64,000 bases of DNA, taken from assembly GCA_037693485.1 (NCBI GenBank), contig CM075354.1:89463001-89527000 (forward strand), written 5' to 3'. The notes below the pieces were generated by a model. It was not told the DNA's origin, ran no database searches, and saw nothing but the letters and a program-made list of their open reading frames with translations. Position numbers and translations under genes: made by a program. This document shows, piece after piece, positions 10,795-24,700 of the stretch (position 1 is its first letter; every line of letters starts with the position of its first letter). The stretch is from Kitagawia praeruptora. Lineage: Eukaryota > Streptophyta > Magnoliopsida > Apiales > Apiaceae.

Positions 10795-11492
10795 TGTAAC
10801 ACCCCCAGATCCAGGGTCAGGGATCTGGTCGTTACGGTCTCAATATCCATCCATAAGACCAACATAATTTAAATTACAACCTTGTGACCCAAAACAGCAA
10901 CATAAAACACACCCGTTATAGTCCCAGAGATGAAATCAGAGTAACCATCAATATTATTAATCACAAGTTTGAGTTCTTACAACCCAAAGAATTAAAATTT
11001 TACCATTACATATTCTTTGCCATCCATTGGTATATGCCATATAATAAATACATTTGATGATCAAATGCTAACAACTAGCCTACATGAAGCTGCATCCTCA
11101 GCAATGGTAGATATGACCTCAGCGGTTAATCCTCTGACGGCTGACACCTGCCTATGTTGGATACGCCTTGCGCGGCCATCTGATCTAGCTGTTGTTGTGA
11201 TATAAATAAATAAAGCAAGGGTGAGCAATAGCCCACCAGAATATAATTGAACAGTGATAATGTATACAGTCCAAAATATATTTGAAACCATATGCCATGC
11301 ATTAACGATCGTATTACCAATATAGGGTATGAGATGTAGTTATAAGGTAACTTAAAATATAATTGTTCCGAAGAAATATCTGCTATGACAAAGATAAGCA
11401 AGATATTATCAAATTTTCATGATAGAGCAACTTGCTGGAAGAATATTTCAATTCCAGTTCAAGCACTTTTCAAACCTGCCAACAATGATAAT
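10795..11492 (-). repeat. Element A 3' LTR, distal part
   Basis: Matches 39523-40220 almost exactly. Broken at 11492 by element B. Small open frames here (for example around 11017-11205 and 11061-11291) recur at 39745-40019 simply because the LTR is duplicated; they are not genes. Confidence 0.92.
11488..11492. repeat. TSD ATAAT, left copy, flanking element B
   Basis: ATAAT precedes TGTAAGAACCCTG; the right copy is at 29587-29591 after GGGGGCGTCACA. The uninterrupted LTR of A has a single GATAATGTTGCAG at about 40216. Confidence 0.93.
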
Positions 11493-14241
11493 TGTAAGAA
11501 CCCTGATTTTTGTAATATTTTTAAGAATATAATATCATATGACATTGGGAATTTGGGACCTTTTGAGTCACCCATGTTGTTTAATGGAATTGATTATCTG
11601 AGAAATTTATGTTGTTACATTCACTGTGTAAGAAAAAGGGAAGATTGTTAAGGCAAGAGGCCTACTGCTATTAAGATTTATAAAAACTTGGGATTTGAGA
11701 ATTATTAAAGTATTAAAATATTTTAAGAGACTCTGACAAGGAGTTATGGAGATTTAGGGAATTTACCCAATTAAGTACTTAAGGAATTACAAAGGAAATC
11801 TCTACACGACAAAATATTATTATGAGGAAATTAATTAAGATACAATATGAATTAAGGATTAAGTGACAACCATTGGTGGAGAAATAATAATACAAGGAAG
11901 GATATTACATGCAAGTGTCATGTAACTAGATAGTTAGAAAAGCAAACCAAAAAGCAAAAAGCAACTAGATGAATAGTAAAAAGTGGATGCATCTTACTTT
12001 AGGAGACAATGAGGTATGGTTGGCACCTAGGCTATTAGTAGAGTGGCAACATGTGACTTCTTTATACACACATATCAAGCATATCAATCATACACTACAT
12101 TATTTTCAAACAACACAAAACAAAAACTCTCCCCCCCCCATTTAGAAGCTCTCGGCCGAGCCTAGCAAGGAGGAAGAAGAGAGAATTTCTCTTCAACTTC
12201 CCCTCACTCACAAATCCAAGCAAAAATACTAGGGCTCCCTTGCATCATTATAGAGGTATGGTATTAATTTCAACCCCATCCATCCATTAGATCTTGAGTT
12301 ATAAATTGTTGAAGGTTGGATGAAAATTTACCAAAGTTGTTCATCTTTTAGATCTTGAAGGTTTAAGGTTTGTAAGGGCTCATCCAAGTGTTCTTAGAGG
12401 ATATAAAGCTCACCCAAGGCCCCTAGCTACTCAAGAAGGTATAAAAACTCTCACCACTCTTAGTCATGAAGTGTTTATGGTTTATATTGTTAGATCTAAA
12501 AGTTTTAGTGCATATCTTGGTTATAAAAGTTATGGATGATGTAAATCTTGAGGATATATGTTGTTGGTGTGATTTTAAAGCTTGTACTTAGAGTATGTAA
12601 CCCCATGTATGTTGTAGAGATGAGCCTTGATGATTTTAATGGTAGATATGATGTATAAGTTGAGTTCTTGAAAGATTAAACAAAGAAGTATGCAGAATAA
12701 AAGTCTGGGAGTATGTTCTGCCTTGCAGTGGACTTTTGAACCCCTTACACTTGTCTCCCGAGAGCCTAATTTATATGGATGGAAAGATAATTGAATGTAG
12801 TTTCTAGAAATATAAGGCTCACACCTAGGAGATGTGTAGATTTTGAGTTATGGCCGGATTAGTGCAGTGTGGTTCTGGAATTCGGACTGCACTTTGTTGT
12901 CCACTTGTGAACTGAGTTAGGACCCCTTAAAATTATGAAAAGGTTATGGAAATTTGAGGATATACAGATTAAACAAGTGGAAAGGCTGTCCAAAAAGAAT
13001 TGGATTAAAATATGTATTTTTCAATTTTATAAAAATGTTGGAGCGAGGTGTGCGCAAGCGAAAAACCACTTAGGGGATTAGTTTAAAGTAGTTTTAAGAA
13101 TGCTCACTTGAGTTTCGAGTTTGAGGAATAGATTTGAGTCGAATGGGTAACAGAAGTGATAATGTGACGACATGGTCATATGAGAGGGTTAGTGGTCACA
13201 AGTGGAGTCGTTAAGTTGGTCTTACGATTTTTAAAACCTTATGATTAAGTAGCGTTGTTAAGGTACTAACGTACAAATATTGATTATGTATAGATTTCCA
13301 TTCCACTTCGCGAGCCGACCACCCCAACCCCACCAAGGCAAGTTTTCCAACCCTAAGTATTTATCTTCAAAAGATTATATTCTTGATTTTACCTATGCAA
13401 GTTTACTTTTCAAAACTTATATATAAGGATTTTCACTGTTGTGTTTATAGCTTCCAAACGTATTATATGCTTATGCTTTACGAGATTATGTTGAAGTTTG
13501 AGATATATGCATATGTGTTTGTACACCCTTGAACTTAGAATGAAAGTGTTTTCTTCGGACAACGACTCTAGCAATAGAGGTCGTAGCGGTCCAAATATAC
13601 TATTGACCGGGGAGCGGTATATTGTTGTATCGTGATTAAATTGCGAAAACCCGAAGAGTCATTCGGGAAGTATCGTATACCTAAGTAATTATTATTTTTA
13701 CGTTGTTAAAAATACTCAAAAATATCTATCTTGGATTAAAAGCTTATTTTAATTAAATAATTATTTTATTAATTGTTTATATTAAATCTCAAAATATTAT
13801 TTATTAATTATCGTTCATTATTTTAAAGACAAAACTAATCCAAGATACCTTTAACGTTTTCAAACTCGAACTCTTTCCCACCCAAAACATTTTCGAAAAC
13901 CCCCGGTCAGGTTTTGCTTCTTGTACGTTTTTCAAGAATTATCGGTCGACTGAGGTCGAACTTCAACTACTCGAATTTTCTATCAAAATGATTTTTTAAA
14001 AGAAAAGAAAAAGGGGACTCTGGCAGGTGTGGGAATCGTTGACGAACAATTCCCGGGATGTGTAAGCGGCCGTGAGCCAGGCAGTCCATCAATTATTATT
14101 CCGGCCCAGGTGTTGCCGAAGGATGATTACGGATGTAGTTTTCATCGAGGGTGATTACGGATGTAGTTTTCACCCAAGGGTAGTTACGGATGTAGTTTCT
14201 ATCCTTCTACTAGTAGAGAAGACCCGCGGATTGTTGGACTT
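11493..14241 (+). repeat. Element B 5' LTR, first part
   Basis: Near-identical to 25867-28615. It holds a C homopolymer (12130-12139) that differs in length from the 3' copy near 26505-26514, accounting for the one-base length difference. No gene. Confidence 0.93.
14237..14241. repeat. TSD GACTT, left copy, flanking solo LTR C
   Basis: GACTT precedes TGTAAGAACCCAG; the right copy is at 19001-19005 after GGGGGTGTTACA. The intact copy in the 3' LTR of B reads TTGGACTTGGTTG near 28609. Confidence 0.95.
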
Positions 14242-17200
14242 TGTAAGAACCCAGATTTTTGGGTAGAATTAAAACTTTTTATTATGTAATAATATGGGAA
14301 TGAATAGTGGTTATGACTGCGATGTAACGACTGTCTATTTAATGAATGGAATGGATTTAGATTCAATTATTATATGTCATGCAGAATACCTTTGGTTGAT
14401 AACTTAGATTAGAATAATCTATCTCCTAGAAAGTTAAGATAAGATTCCCTAGAGAGAAATAGATACCCTCATGTCATCCAAATCAATATCTATTATAAGC
14501 CCAGCGGTTCCGTAAAAAGGTTAAGGAACACTCGAGGGTGAACCAGGTTCATTTTCCTAATTATAGGAATTAAATAAAAATAAGTGATGAATAGTGATTT
14601 TGGTGGAATTTGGAATATTATTATAATAATGTTATACCCGGTATTCGGAACGGATTTCGGAGTTCGTATTAGTGATCCAGGAGGAAAATAAGTGTATGTA
14701 AAAGCTGTCGGATTCAGAAACAGAGCACTTTCATTTTCTCCGAGAATTCCCTGGACACTGCCAGACTTAAGGACTTATTTAAGGGATTTAAGGAATTTAA
14801 ATTCGAGAAGTATTAAGAAAGATGAAGAATAGTATTAGAATTATTAAGAAGGTTTTCGGTAAAACCCTAACTAGAAACGAATGAGTTATTCCCTCGAACG
14901 ATCAACGAATTAAGCAATAAACGGACAAAGAAACAAGCAGAGGGCCAAGGGGCAACCATGTGCTAGTAGATAAGAGCAAGTAACCAAGTAGTTACATGAG
15001 CAACTAGCATCTTAGAGAATGCAACTAAGTACTTAGCAAGCAACTACCTAGTTAAGCTCTAAACCACCACATTTTCAACACATGTCTTGCCATTTCCTCA
15101 TCCAACACCTCACTACTTTAATAAAGTAGCTTTATACAAGATATTATGTTGCAAGTGGATGAGATTGGAAGAGAAAATATCAAGAAAATCAAAGCAAACT
15201 CTCCCCCCCCCCTCCACTTTGCTCCATTCGGCTTTATGCCAAATTCAAGAATCAAAAACCCTCTTCCCACCATTGTTTGATCACCAAACTTTTATCCTAG
15301 ATCCTATATTTCATAAAAATGATACCCTAAAAATCTTAGCCTCAAAATCCTTTGTTTCCATTTTCAATAAAATCATCAAAGTTAAGGGTGAATAGTAACA
15401 TCAAGAACAAAATTCTTGGATCTTGAATTTTTGGATGGTCTAAGCTTGGTTAAGGGTGGACATGGACTATACAAGGCTTAGCAAGGTCTTTAACATTCTA
15501 CAAGGAAGGTATAAACCTCATGAAACCCTAGTTTGACTTTGAGTTTTAATGATGTTCTTGATAGTTTTGAATTAGTATGGTTATGGTGATGATTAAAGCA
15601 TGATTATGTAGTTAGTTTTGTTGATTAAGAGGTTCAATGATTATGATGGTTAAGTAAGATGTTCTTGGACATTTTGGGATGAGAAATCATGTGAATAAGT
15701 TGTATGGATGCCCGGTGTGGCTTGGTTTTAGTGTTACGATTAGTAGAACGTTCGATTTATAGCCGTCGTAATGCCCGATTTTCATTAACACTAAGAACCC
15801 GAACTGGACAGTAGCCATAACTCTCTGTTCTTGGTAAGATAATGAACCCTACTGCTAGATTTTTGAACATAGATCACTTTGGCGAAAGAATCGAAGCATT
15901 TCAATTTACGGTTTAGGAGTTATGATTAAATTCGTAAAAGTGGTTCGAAACCGTAAACGAAAGTTCGTAACTGAAATTGGATCCCTTTATTACCACGAAA
16001 TCAGTGACGAATCTTGATAAGTTAAAATTAGAGATCATAAGGATAGTGTGAGAAAATACCTCGTATTAAAAAGATCGTTTTTCGATTTTATAAAAATGTT
16101 TGAATCGAGATTAAACGCGAACGAACCCCTTAAAGGTATGACTTTGGTTATAACTTAGAAAACGGGCGATAACACTCGAGGTATAATCTTGATTCGTAAA
16201 CGACCAACCTTAGAACTTATACGACTTAAGTATATACCAAGTATAAGCATGATAACATGTCTTGATAACGAACGAATGTCGGATCGTATCGGTGATAAAA
16301 AGAGTTACACTAAAAGAGACGTAACGAGATAACTCGAAAACATGTTTCGATTTAAGTGGAGTTTATACTTAGCCTTTTAATAAGCGTTAAGTGGTTAATC
16401 TTAAATATTCTGATTGTTTATAGATTGTCGAGCTGACCCGGGACACATTACCCCTACCCGCACTCGATTCTCAGGCAAGTTTCCAATACTTGGAACTGTT
16501 GTTGTGATAATATATATATGATGATTGTTGTATACATATGCCATAGCATGCATGTCTACTTTCAAGTATATTGGAATACTTGTTCCCTGAATTAATATTC
16601 GCTTATAAACTAGATATGGATTATCAGATATAAGTATGATTGTTTTGGTAGGACCCTTAGTGAAGGGCATATGATATGTATTCTTTAAATATAGACCGGG
16701 AGTCGGTATTTTGAGATATAGATGTAGTCGTGGAAACCCGGAGGGATTCCAGCGACAAATTAGTATTCCTTTTGAGGAATGTTATTATTAAACATTATTT
16801 ATATTTCCATAAAAGTATCAAATACTTGGAAATCTTTCGAGAAATGTTAGTTGAGTATTATCTCAGTCGAGAAATATTAAATGAATATTATTTTTGAATA
16901 TTCATTAGATTTGATTATTAATGAATAATTACTTTGATATTCATTGGAATTTTATTCATTAAATGAATATCACTTTCGGATATTCATTTAAGTTTATGTA
17001 ATTGATAAATATTATTTCAAAAGTATTCTTTAGAAGTTCTATTTACTCAAGGAATATTATTTCGAATATTAAGGTTTCGATTACTAAATGAATATCATTT
17101 GGATATTTTTTCTAGAATATTATTTGTTTATTGAATATCAATTGAATATTCATTTGGAATTTATTTATTAAATGAATATTATTTTGAATATTCATTTAAG

Positions 17201-19000
17201 ATATTATGTACTTGATGAATATTATGTTAAAATATTCATTTGAAGTTCTATTTACTTAAGGAATATTGCTTCGAATATTCCTTTAAAGTTTTGATTACTA
17301 AGAATATTATTTGGGTATTCATTTAGAATATTATTTATTAAATGAATATTATTTTCAAATATTCATTTAAGGTTTGATTTATTTAGTGAATATTATTTTA
17401 AATATTTACTTGAGTTTTATTTAATTAATGAATATTATATTGAATATTCATTTAAAGAAGAGAATTATTTAGTAAACGATTCTATATATTTATTTGAGGA
17501 TTACTTACAAGAAATATTATGATTTAATCATATCCCTTAATTATTATTGATAAAATAAATATTCTTGGAATATTTATTTAAATCCTTTTAAGTTCTTTTT
17601 ATAATAATTCATATTACTCAAAGATTATCTTTCACCTTCAGATATGGTGTAAAATATTTCGGAATATCTTATGACTATTTATATCAAGGGGAGGTTCCTA
17701 AACTTTAATTTCATTTAAATCTATCTTAAAGAAGATTTAAATACTCGCTCAACTTCCAAACGTATATAAGGGGACCTCACTTGAGCGATGTTATTTATTG
17801 GACTGCCCGGTCATATACTTGCTAAAACTATCTTGTCACTCACATCTTAATTCTTTCAAGCATCGATATGAGTCTTTTGGTTACCTCCTCAACGCTCGAG
17901 GGGTATGATTGATGTAACAAGTTTATATCCATTAACAAGCATCAGCTTGGGAAATATTGGTGAATTTTCCTTTCCAATTAGATACGACTACTTTGTGGAG
18001 TCCTATCAACAAGTGTTACACTTGGGGAAAAAGGGGAACGAACTTTACGTTTCAGAGTCATGGATGATATTCGAACTAGGAGACGCGTAAGTGGCCGAGT
18101 GGCGCCGGCCCAGCAATAGCCCAACCGTTGGCTGAGGAGTTCCAGAGGGCGGTAGATAAATAAATCCGTCGGAGCTACCTTCTACATGTAGAGAACGACT
18201 GATGAGATGCATGACATACGACTGATCATCGTAAACGTCAGGGCATCTGGCGCGGCAATGCTCCCGTATTAGTTCATCTTCTAAAAGTGAGAAATTTCTA
18301 CAACACTGTTGGTGTTGGCAAGGTGAAAAAGTGTTGAAACCGGAATTGCAATATTTTTCCTGCAAGTTCCTCTTTTATGATAATTGAGAATATCTTGCTC
18401 ATCCTTGACATAGCAGATATTTATTCAAAACAAATATATTTTGAGTTACCTTGTAACTTCATCTCATACCTTATATTGGTACTACATCGTTAATGCATGG
18501 CATGTGGTTTCAAAGATATTTTGGACTGTTATATATTATCACTGTTCAATTATATTTCTGGTGGGCTATTGCTCACCCTTGCTTTATTTATTTATATCAC
18601 AACAACAGCTAGATCAGATGGCCGCGCAAGGCGCACACAGCGTAAGCAGGTGTCAACCGTAAGAGGTTTACCGCTAAGGTCTTGGCTACCTTTGTTGAGG
18701 ATGCAACTACTGGTAGGCTAGTTGTTAGCAATTGAGCCTCAATGTATTTATATTATGGTATCTATTAATGGATGGCAAAGAGTATGTAATTGTACAATTA
18801 TAATTCTTTGGGTTGTAAGAACTCAAACTTGTGATTAATAATATTGTTGGTTACTCTGATTTCATCTCTGGGACTATAACGGGTGGATTTTATGTTGTTG
18901 TTTTGGGTCACAAGGTTGTAATTTAAATTATGTTGGTTTTGTGATTGGATATTGAGACCGTAACGACCAGATCCCTGACCCTGGAACTGGGGGTGTTACA
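14242..19000 (+). mobile_element. Solo LTR C (Tekay/Del-like, related to the LTR of A)
   Basis: A 4759-bp LTR with TGTAAGAACCC...GTGTTACA ends and a 5-bp TSD, lying inside the 5' LTR of B. It is homologous along its length to the LTR of A in the opposite orientation but visibly more different from it than the two LTRs of A are from each other, so it is another subfamily. No internal region or second LTR is present, so LTR-LTR recombination removed the rest. Open frames such as 15087-15395 and 18441-18721 are LTR sequence with no recognisable protein. Confidence 0.93.
16850..17600 (+). repeat. AT-rich palindromic array in solo LTR C
   Basis: About 750 bp of imperfect repeats roughly 60-65 bp long, built on GAATATTATTT...AAATATTCATTT, so that nearly every unit contains a short inverted repeat. 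The matching arrays in the LTRs of A are at about 30270-31060 and 40900-41700. Confidence 0.8.
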
Positions 19001-19005
19001 GACTT

Positions 19006-19975
19006 GGTTGTGGCGACTGATCATCGTCAATCCTTGTCAGGTTTTTATGTTTTCTTCCAGTCCCATCCTCCACTTTGGAAAAATACTCAAACACTGCTTC
19101 TTGGGCCTAAGTACCAAGTTGCCGATAGTGTGGTTTTTGATAAGAAAAATATTAACATCATGCAGTATCTAGAACTGCAAGATTTTCTATAGAGATTGGC
19201 ACGTGTTAGTGCACTCTTACAATTATTTCAAAGAATGAAATGTTTTTGAAGGAGAAACCTTCTAAGCTAATGGAAGGAAAGAGGTTTTGCATCAATGCAT
19301 TCCCTGTACAGTATGTTAACCGTAGAGTATTTTACCGAAAATGATATACTAATATGTATATATTTTCAAACCTGAGATATATTGAAATGGGAACCTTATA
19401 AAGGACTCATATGTTATTCTTAAAGCTCCTTAGCGAGTATAAATGTTTTATTCAAACTCGGACATATATATTGTCGAATTATGTTTTGAAATCTGAGATA
19501 TATATACCCATACAGTTGGGAACGTTTTCGAAATAAACCACATTATTATTTTTCAAAATGGCAAACTTGCTGAGCATTATGTAGCTCATTCTTGCTTTAT
19601 AAAAACTTTTCAGAAAGAGAAGAATTTGGTCAGTTAACTCCGCACCAGCAGAAGAGGAGTAGAAGATTTATCCCGAGATGACTTAGTTCCGGATAAATAC
19701 TACAGAGTAAGTCTGATAGGTTTTCAACTGTAATAGTAAGACTTGTCTTCAAGTGTAGTTGTATAAGTGGAAGTGCGTAAGATTTTGGATTGTATAGATG
19801 AATTGTAATATTTAGTGTTACTTTTGATTATCGTTTCTGAGGCTCTAACTTGTATGTGCGTAAGATTGAGGTCTAGATGGATGTATTGTTGAGTTGTAAA
19901 GTTAATACAAGCATGATATGGTTGGATGGTGATGTGACGACCTGAATCTCTGACCTCGGATTTGGGGGCGTCACA
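19006..19975 (+). repeat. Element B 5' LTR, second part
   Basis: Continues the LTR after C and ends GGGGGCGTCACA, the inner border before the PBS. Matches 28616-29586 with few changes. Confidence 0.93.
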
Positions 19976-19979
19976 GAAA

Positions 19980-19991
19980 TGGTATCAGAGA
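19980..19991 (+). other. Primer-binding site of B (initiator Met tRNA type)
   Basis: TGGTATCAGAGA lies four bases after the 5' LTR end, complementary to the 3' end of initiator methionine tRNA. It would prime minus-strand DNA synthesis. Confidence 0.85.
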
Positions 19992-21471
19992 GATAAGTTA
20001 CAGTACTCAGAAACGAGAGTGTTGAGAGTTAAGTCTAAGTAGGAGAATGACATAAGAGATCATAGTAAACTTATTATTGGACTACCGGGAGAGGTACCGG
20101 TGAGTAGAATGGACTGGAGTATTTACCGGAGGTATTATATTAGGGTCGCTAGAGTCCTTAGAGGCCTTCAGAATGATGAGTTGAGAGTTGGGAGTCGTAC
20201 CTGACTTATCAGATGTAACGATGTAGGAAGCGGAGTGAAACCTCAAGAGTAGTTGAGGAAGAGGCGATACTGCCAATATGATTGGATGACTTGGCTGGCA
20301 TAAATTTTGTTGCCCGTAGTCCTTCAGAGTTTGCCTATAAGGAGGCGGCAATTTAAGAATCGATAAGTTTAGACTTCCTTACATAATTAAGGGTACTTAG
20401 TACTTGGAATAATGAAAGTCTTTTACTTTGGCTATAAGATCCAATTTTCGATAGGTAACGGGTTTACCTGAAAGGTGGTTACTATGCCGTTGTGGATTTC
20501 ATCACTCTTGATGGCGAATTTTACATGGGTTATACGAGAATGTTATCATAAGACGAGCGTGCTAGATAATTCCACACATGATTCGGACGCTAAAGCATGG
20601 TAGTTTAACTTAGTGAACAAACAAGTAGAATTAACAAAGGGACTCAAGTGAAGTTGAATATGGTTGCATCGAGCGATACAGTGATCTCAGAGTCTACCAA
20701 AAGAAAAGACCAATGGGTCTGGAGTGGGATCCTTTGATAAAGATTTTATCAGGGACTACGTATATATGTATTGTAGACCTCAATATTTTTGGTATATGTT
20801 CACATGCACACACCCGCCACTGAACCTATATCTTTGATCTGTTCCCAGGGGGAACTGGCCACTCGTGATTCTTGTCGGAAGGCATGAAGTAGGACCCTAT
20901 GGACTTAGCAGGTGTCCCCGGAATGATGTGAAGCTTGGTCTTCAAGATAAAGCACGAAGATGATAGATATATTTGTGAAACCCTAACTCGATAATTGACT
21001 CTAAGATGAAGATTGAGAGACGCACTAGTTGGTGTCTTGTATTACGAAGACGAAGAGATGGAGTTACCCTCATAGTGGTGATAATGAGATGCACGAATGA
21101 TTATTAACTTATTTTGGTAACTACCGGCTGGTGCACTACTTCATTTTGAACTTTTCATTAACCATGTTACCTCGATTAGTTTATATCAGATAATCCTTCT
21201 AGCTTTCTACTTCAAACTTGTGGAATAACCACCAGTGATGTACTTTCTCTAAACCGGGACTCATCCAAAGTATCTTATTTGATCCCCGAGTATTCTATTT
21301 GAAGTTTATAATTATTTCGTTCTGCTCAGGACTATTTACACTTCCTTTCAATTATCCAAGGAATGTTCAACAATTGTTTCCTTAATTAATCAATGAATAT
21401 TCCTAAATGAATATTGATATTTGACTACTTCTTTCATACTTGCACTCTTCAGTCGAGCCCATAAATATTTA

Positions 21472-21754
21472 GGCTTAATGACCTTTTGGCCCTTCAAGTT
21501 TCCAAAGTTATACCCATAAAGCCCTAAGGTTTAAAGTCGTTCCTTTTTGCCCCTCCAACTTCAGAAATATACCTTTTAGCCACTTTACCGTCGCCTTTTC
21601 GACACAAAACCGTCGCCTTTTAAAGGCCAAAGACGACGGTTTGTGGCTAAAAGGTATATTTTTGAAGTTCGTGGGACGAAAAGGAACGTCTTTAAACCTT
21701 AGGGCTTTATGGGTATAACTGCGCAAACTTGAAGGGCCAAAAGGTCATTAAGCC
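21472..21754. mobile_element. Mutator-like MITE, long TIRs, 9-bp TSD
   Basis: A 283-bp element starting GGCTTAATGACCTTTTGGCC and ending with its reverse complement. The two arms match over about 115 bp with a few mismatches (for example near 21503 and 21720). It is flanked by the 9-bp direct repeat AAATATTTA at 21463-21471 and 21755-21763. Long TIRs plus a 9-bp TSD are the signature of Mutator-superfamily elements. There is no transposase, so it is non-autonomous. The arms make one large hairpin if transcribed. Confidence 0.9.
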
Positions 21755-24700
21755 AAATATTTATCAACTAGTTGAGAACAGGGATGATCCAACATCCAGA
21801 TATTCCTCATGAATCCTTTCTTCTATTCAAAATGAGATTGTGCGTCGTACATTGAAATCATAGTAAGGATATCATTTTGATACTAGTATTCTGAATTTCA
21901 TTCTACTGTAAGATCTGATAAAGCATGTGTACGGAGGCACCCCTGGGTGGACCGTCTCACTGATAAGTAATATTTGATGAGAGGTTATCGATTGTTCCGA
22001 TACCTAGGACATTCTCTTCATATTTTATAGTTTTCTTTTTTCAAACTTAATAACTTCTTATTTCCATTCGTTGTCCGAGTAGCCTAAAGTTTCTTCAGTG
22101 GCTACGATGTTGAAATTCCGTTCTAGCCAATTGAAACTGGCTAGTCGATATGTCAATATGAATGACTAGTTGATTGTTCTAACTAGTCAAAATTGTAATG
22201 TTGTGAAGAACACCTAGCTAATTGTCCTAGCTAGTGGTGATGTCTCAAACAGGCGAACTAGCAAATTTTGTCTAGCTAGTTGCTAGTGTTTCTTGAAAAG
22301 GACTAGTTATTGTTTCACTGGTCCAACTCCCAATTTAATTCATTCAGCAATTTCGTAATGCATTTTGCGTGTGGTAAAGTATGATGATGAAAGTTTTGAC
22401 GAATGACTTGATTGAGACCTAATGAGGTCGTCCACTCAACTTGAATTCTACCCATCTTTGTATCAGACTTTATGTCACTTGAATATTCTGTTCTTTCATT
22501 CATATAATGAAGATTAATTTGAAACCATAGATTACTTGAATGATAAACTGCTTCATTTTTATCGTCACATAGTAGAATTTCTTTCGATCGGTTGACCTTT
22601 ATCAATGGGACTTTTTAGATCCTCTATTTTTGAAGAGGAAAAGTATTCCCCAGATGTAAGAATTGTATAAAGACCGTCTTTATGACTTTTGTATCCAACA
22701 ATCATTGCCTTCGTACAACATTCTCCATGATATCACATTACAGAATTATCTGGACATGAAGGAATAAACCTTGTTGTATTCTTTCCGTCCATCCTTACAT
22801 CTCCGAAAATCGAGACTCCTAGTATTTGGAACCATCAACATTCTTGGAACATCCAATGTGGAATTCTTATTGAAATTATCTATTGGACCTTGTTATTTTA
22901 AAACCATTCATTTCAAAAGTGATTACTCTAAGGTGAACGGGAGGTACAATTATGAACCGTTGCACCAATATGAGATCAAAAACCAAATGTTGTAATTGTG
23001 CAGCCAGAGCGTTATGCCGAGTGATTATTTAAAGTAGAAATAACATGTCGGGGCATACCACAAGACCTTTAATATTAGTGTGAGGAAAGTTATAGGAAAT
23101 GATGAGGTGGTTGGGAGTACGTTCCTACCAACCGTTGTCAGGATGTTATAGTAATGAATTCTGGAGTTACCAAGCCTTTTCCTGATCCAAGAAATTCAAA
23201 TTGATTGCGATGTAAGACATATCCTTAGAGGAAACTAACATGGAAGTGAGATGGACAAGAAAGGAAGAAATATCGTGGCAGGAATGTGAAGCTTTACTTA
23301 GCTAAAAGGGATTGATGCACATAGCGAGACATAAAGTTTAAAAGGCCCTTAATAGCAAATGGATGCATGGATATATCCCAATGATCCTTCGAGATTACCA
23401 CCTAATCAAGTTTATTGGGAATCGCAGCAGCATACAGGCCTCAGGCTGATTGGCGCCAGTTGTGAAAGAGGACGAGCGCATGACATCTTACCTATACCAT
23501 CGAGAACTGAAACCCTTATCGGAAATGGAGGAATTGTTGACTAGTTAAAGTGCGTAGTTGTTTTTCAAAGTTAAGGTTAAAGAGAAGGTTTCACCAACTC
23601 CAGATCGACCTCTGTACTGCACCAAAGTCGGCATTTCACATTAATGTAAACAGTATAAATTCTGGTAGTATCATGTGGATTGACTAGTGAGTCAGAAGCC
23701 CTTGTGGGTAATAAATAAAGTTTTAAGAATGATATGAGAGATTAGTAACAACCTCGTTGTTAGCTATACTTTATAATGAGAAGAGGACTTTGAGAGTCAC
23801 GATGATGCGTCTTTCAAGAGTTTAAGAGGTGTGCTGATGCAGTAGAAAGGGGATGATAGCCTATACTTCTAAACAACATAAAGGTTACGGGATGGGATAT
23901 ACTAACCGTGAGTCTGGGATTAGTCATGATGGCGTTCACGCATAAAACTGAGACGTTAATTTTATGAGAAAAGTGTGAAAGTTTTCCACAAGTGCCATAA
24001 GTATATCTTCATATTAGAACTAAACATAAGAAAGAGAAGGTGACGAAAGGGAGCAGGGAGTATAATGGAGAAATTTGTTATTTCCCAGGAAAGGCCAGTG
24101 TGGTGGCCGATACCTATAGAGGGGATTATTCAAAATTGGAATTCAGTCAGTATTGACCAAGAAAATAGAGTATATACAATAAAGAATAATGTTAGAGGAA
24201 AATGACTAAATTATGGGGAAGGACAAAGATGTACAGAGAATTAAGAGAATGTTTGGCAAACGGATATGAAGAATTGTATTGGCAAGCTATTAAGTACAAA
24301 CGCAACATGTCAAAAACAAAATGATAGAGATCTAGTGGATCAATTCTGCCCGTAGAAAATCTTGAATGTGGACAGAATTATAATGAATTTCATGAATAGG
24401 TCGCCGAAGACCGAGCCAAGAGATGGCCCTAGTTGATTTATAATTGCTGGACCAAGTGATTTACCTACGAGAGACTTTCCATTTAGAAGATTATCGATTT
24501 ATATACGGAAGAGATGGTGGTGCAATATAAAACTTCTGCAGTGATTACGTCAGATAGAGACTTAAGGTTAGACTTCGAATATTGAAGGTGCTTCCAAGTA
24601 TATTTAACGAAGAGATTGAGCGTATGTACTAATTTGATCTGTGGCTGACGGACAGGGAAGAAGAATTGTCCAGACGTTCGAATTTATAATTAGTGTCGTG

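Noticed and set aside
11017..11401. Small ORFs repeated at 39745-40129
   Set aside because: They recur because both are the same LTR region of element A. They have no family resemblance and lie partly antisense to each other.
16850..17600. Possible CRISPR-like repeat array
   Set aside because: Repeats are imperfect, variable in spacing, AT palindromes within a plant LTR. There is no cas gene and the DNA is eukaryotic.
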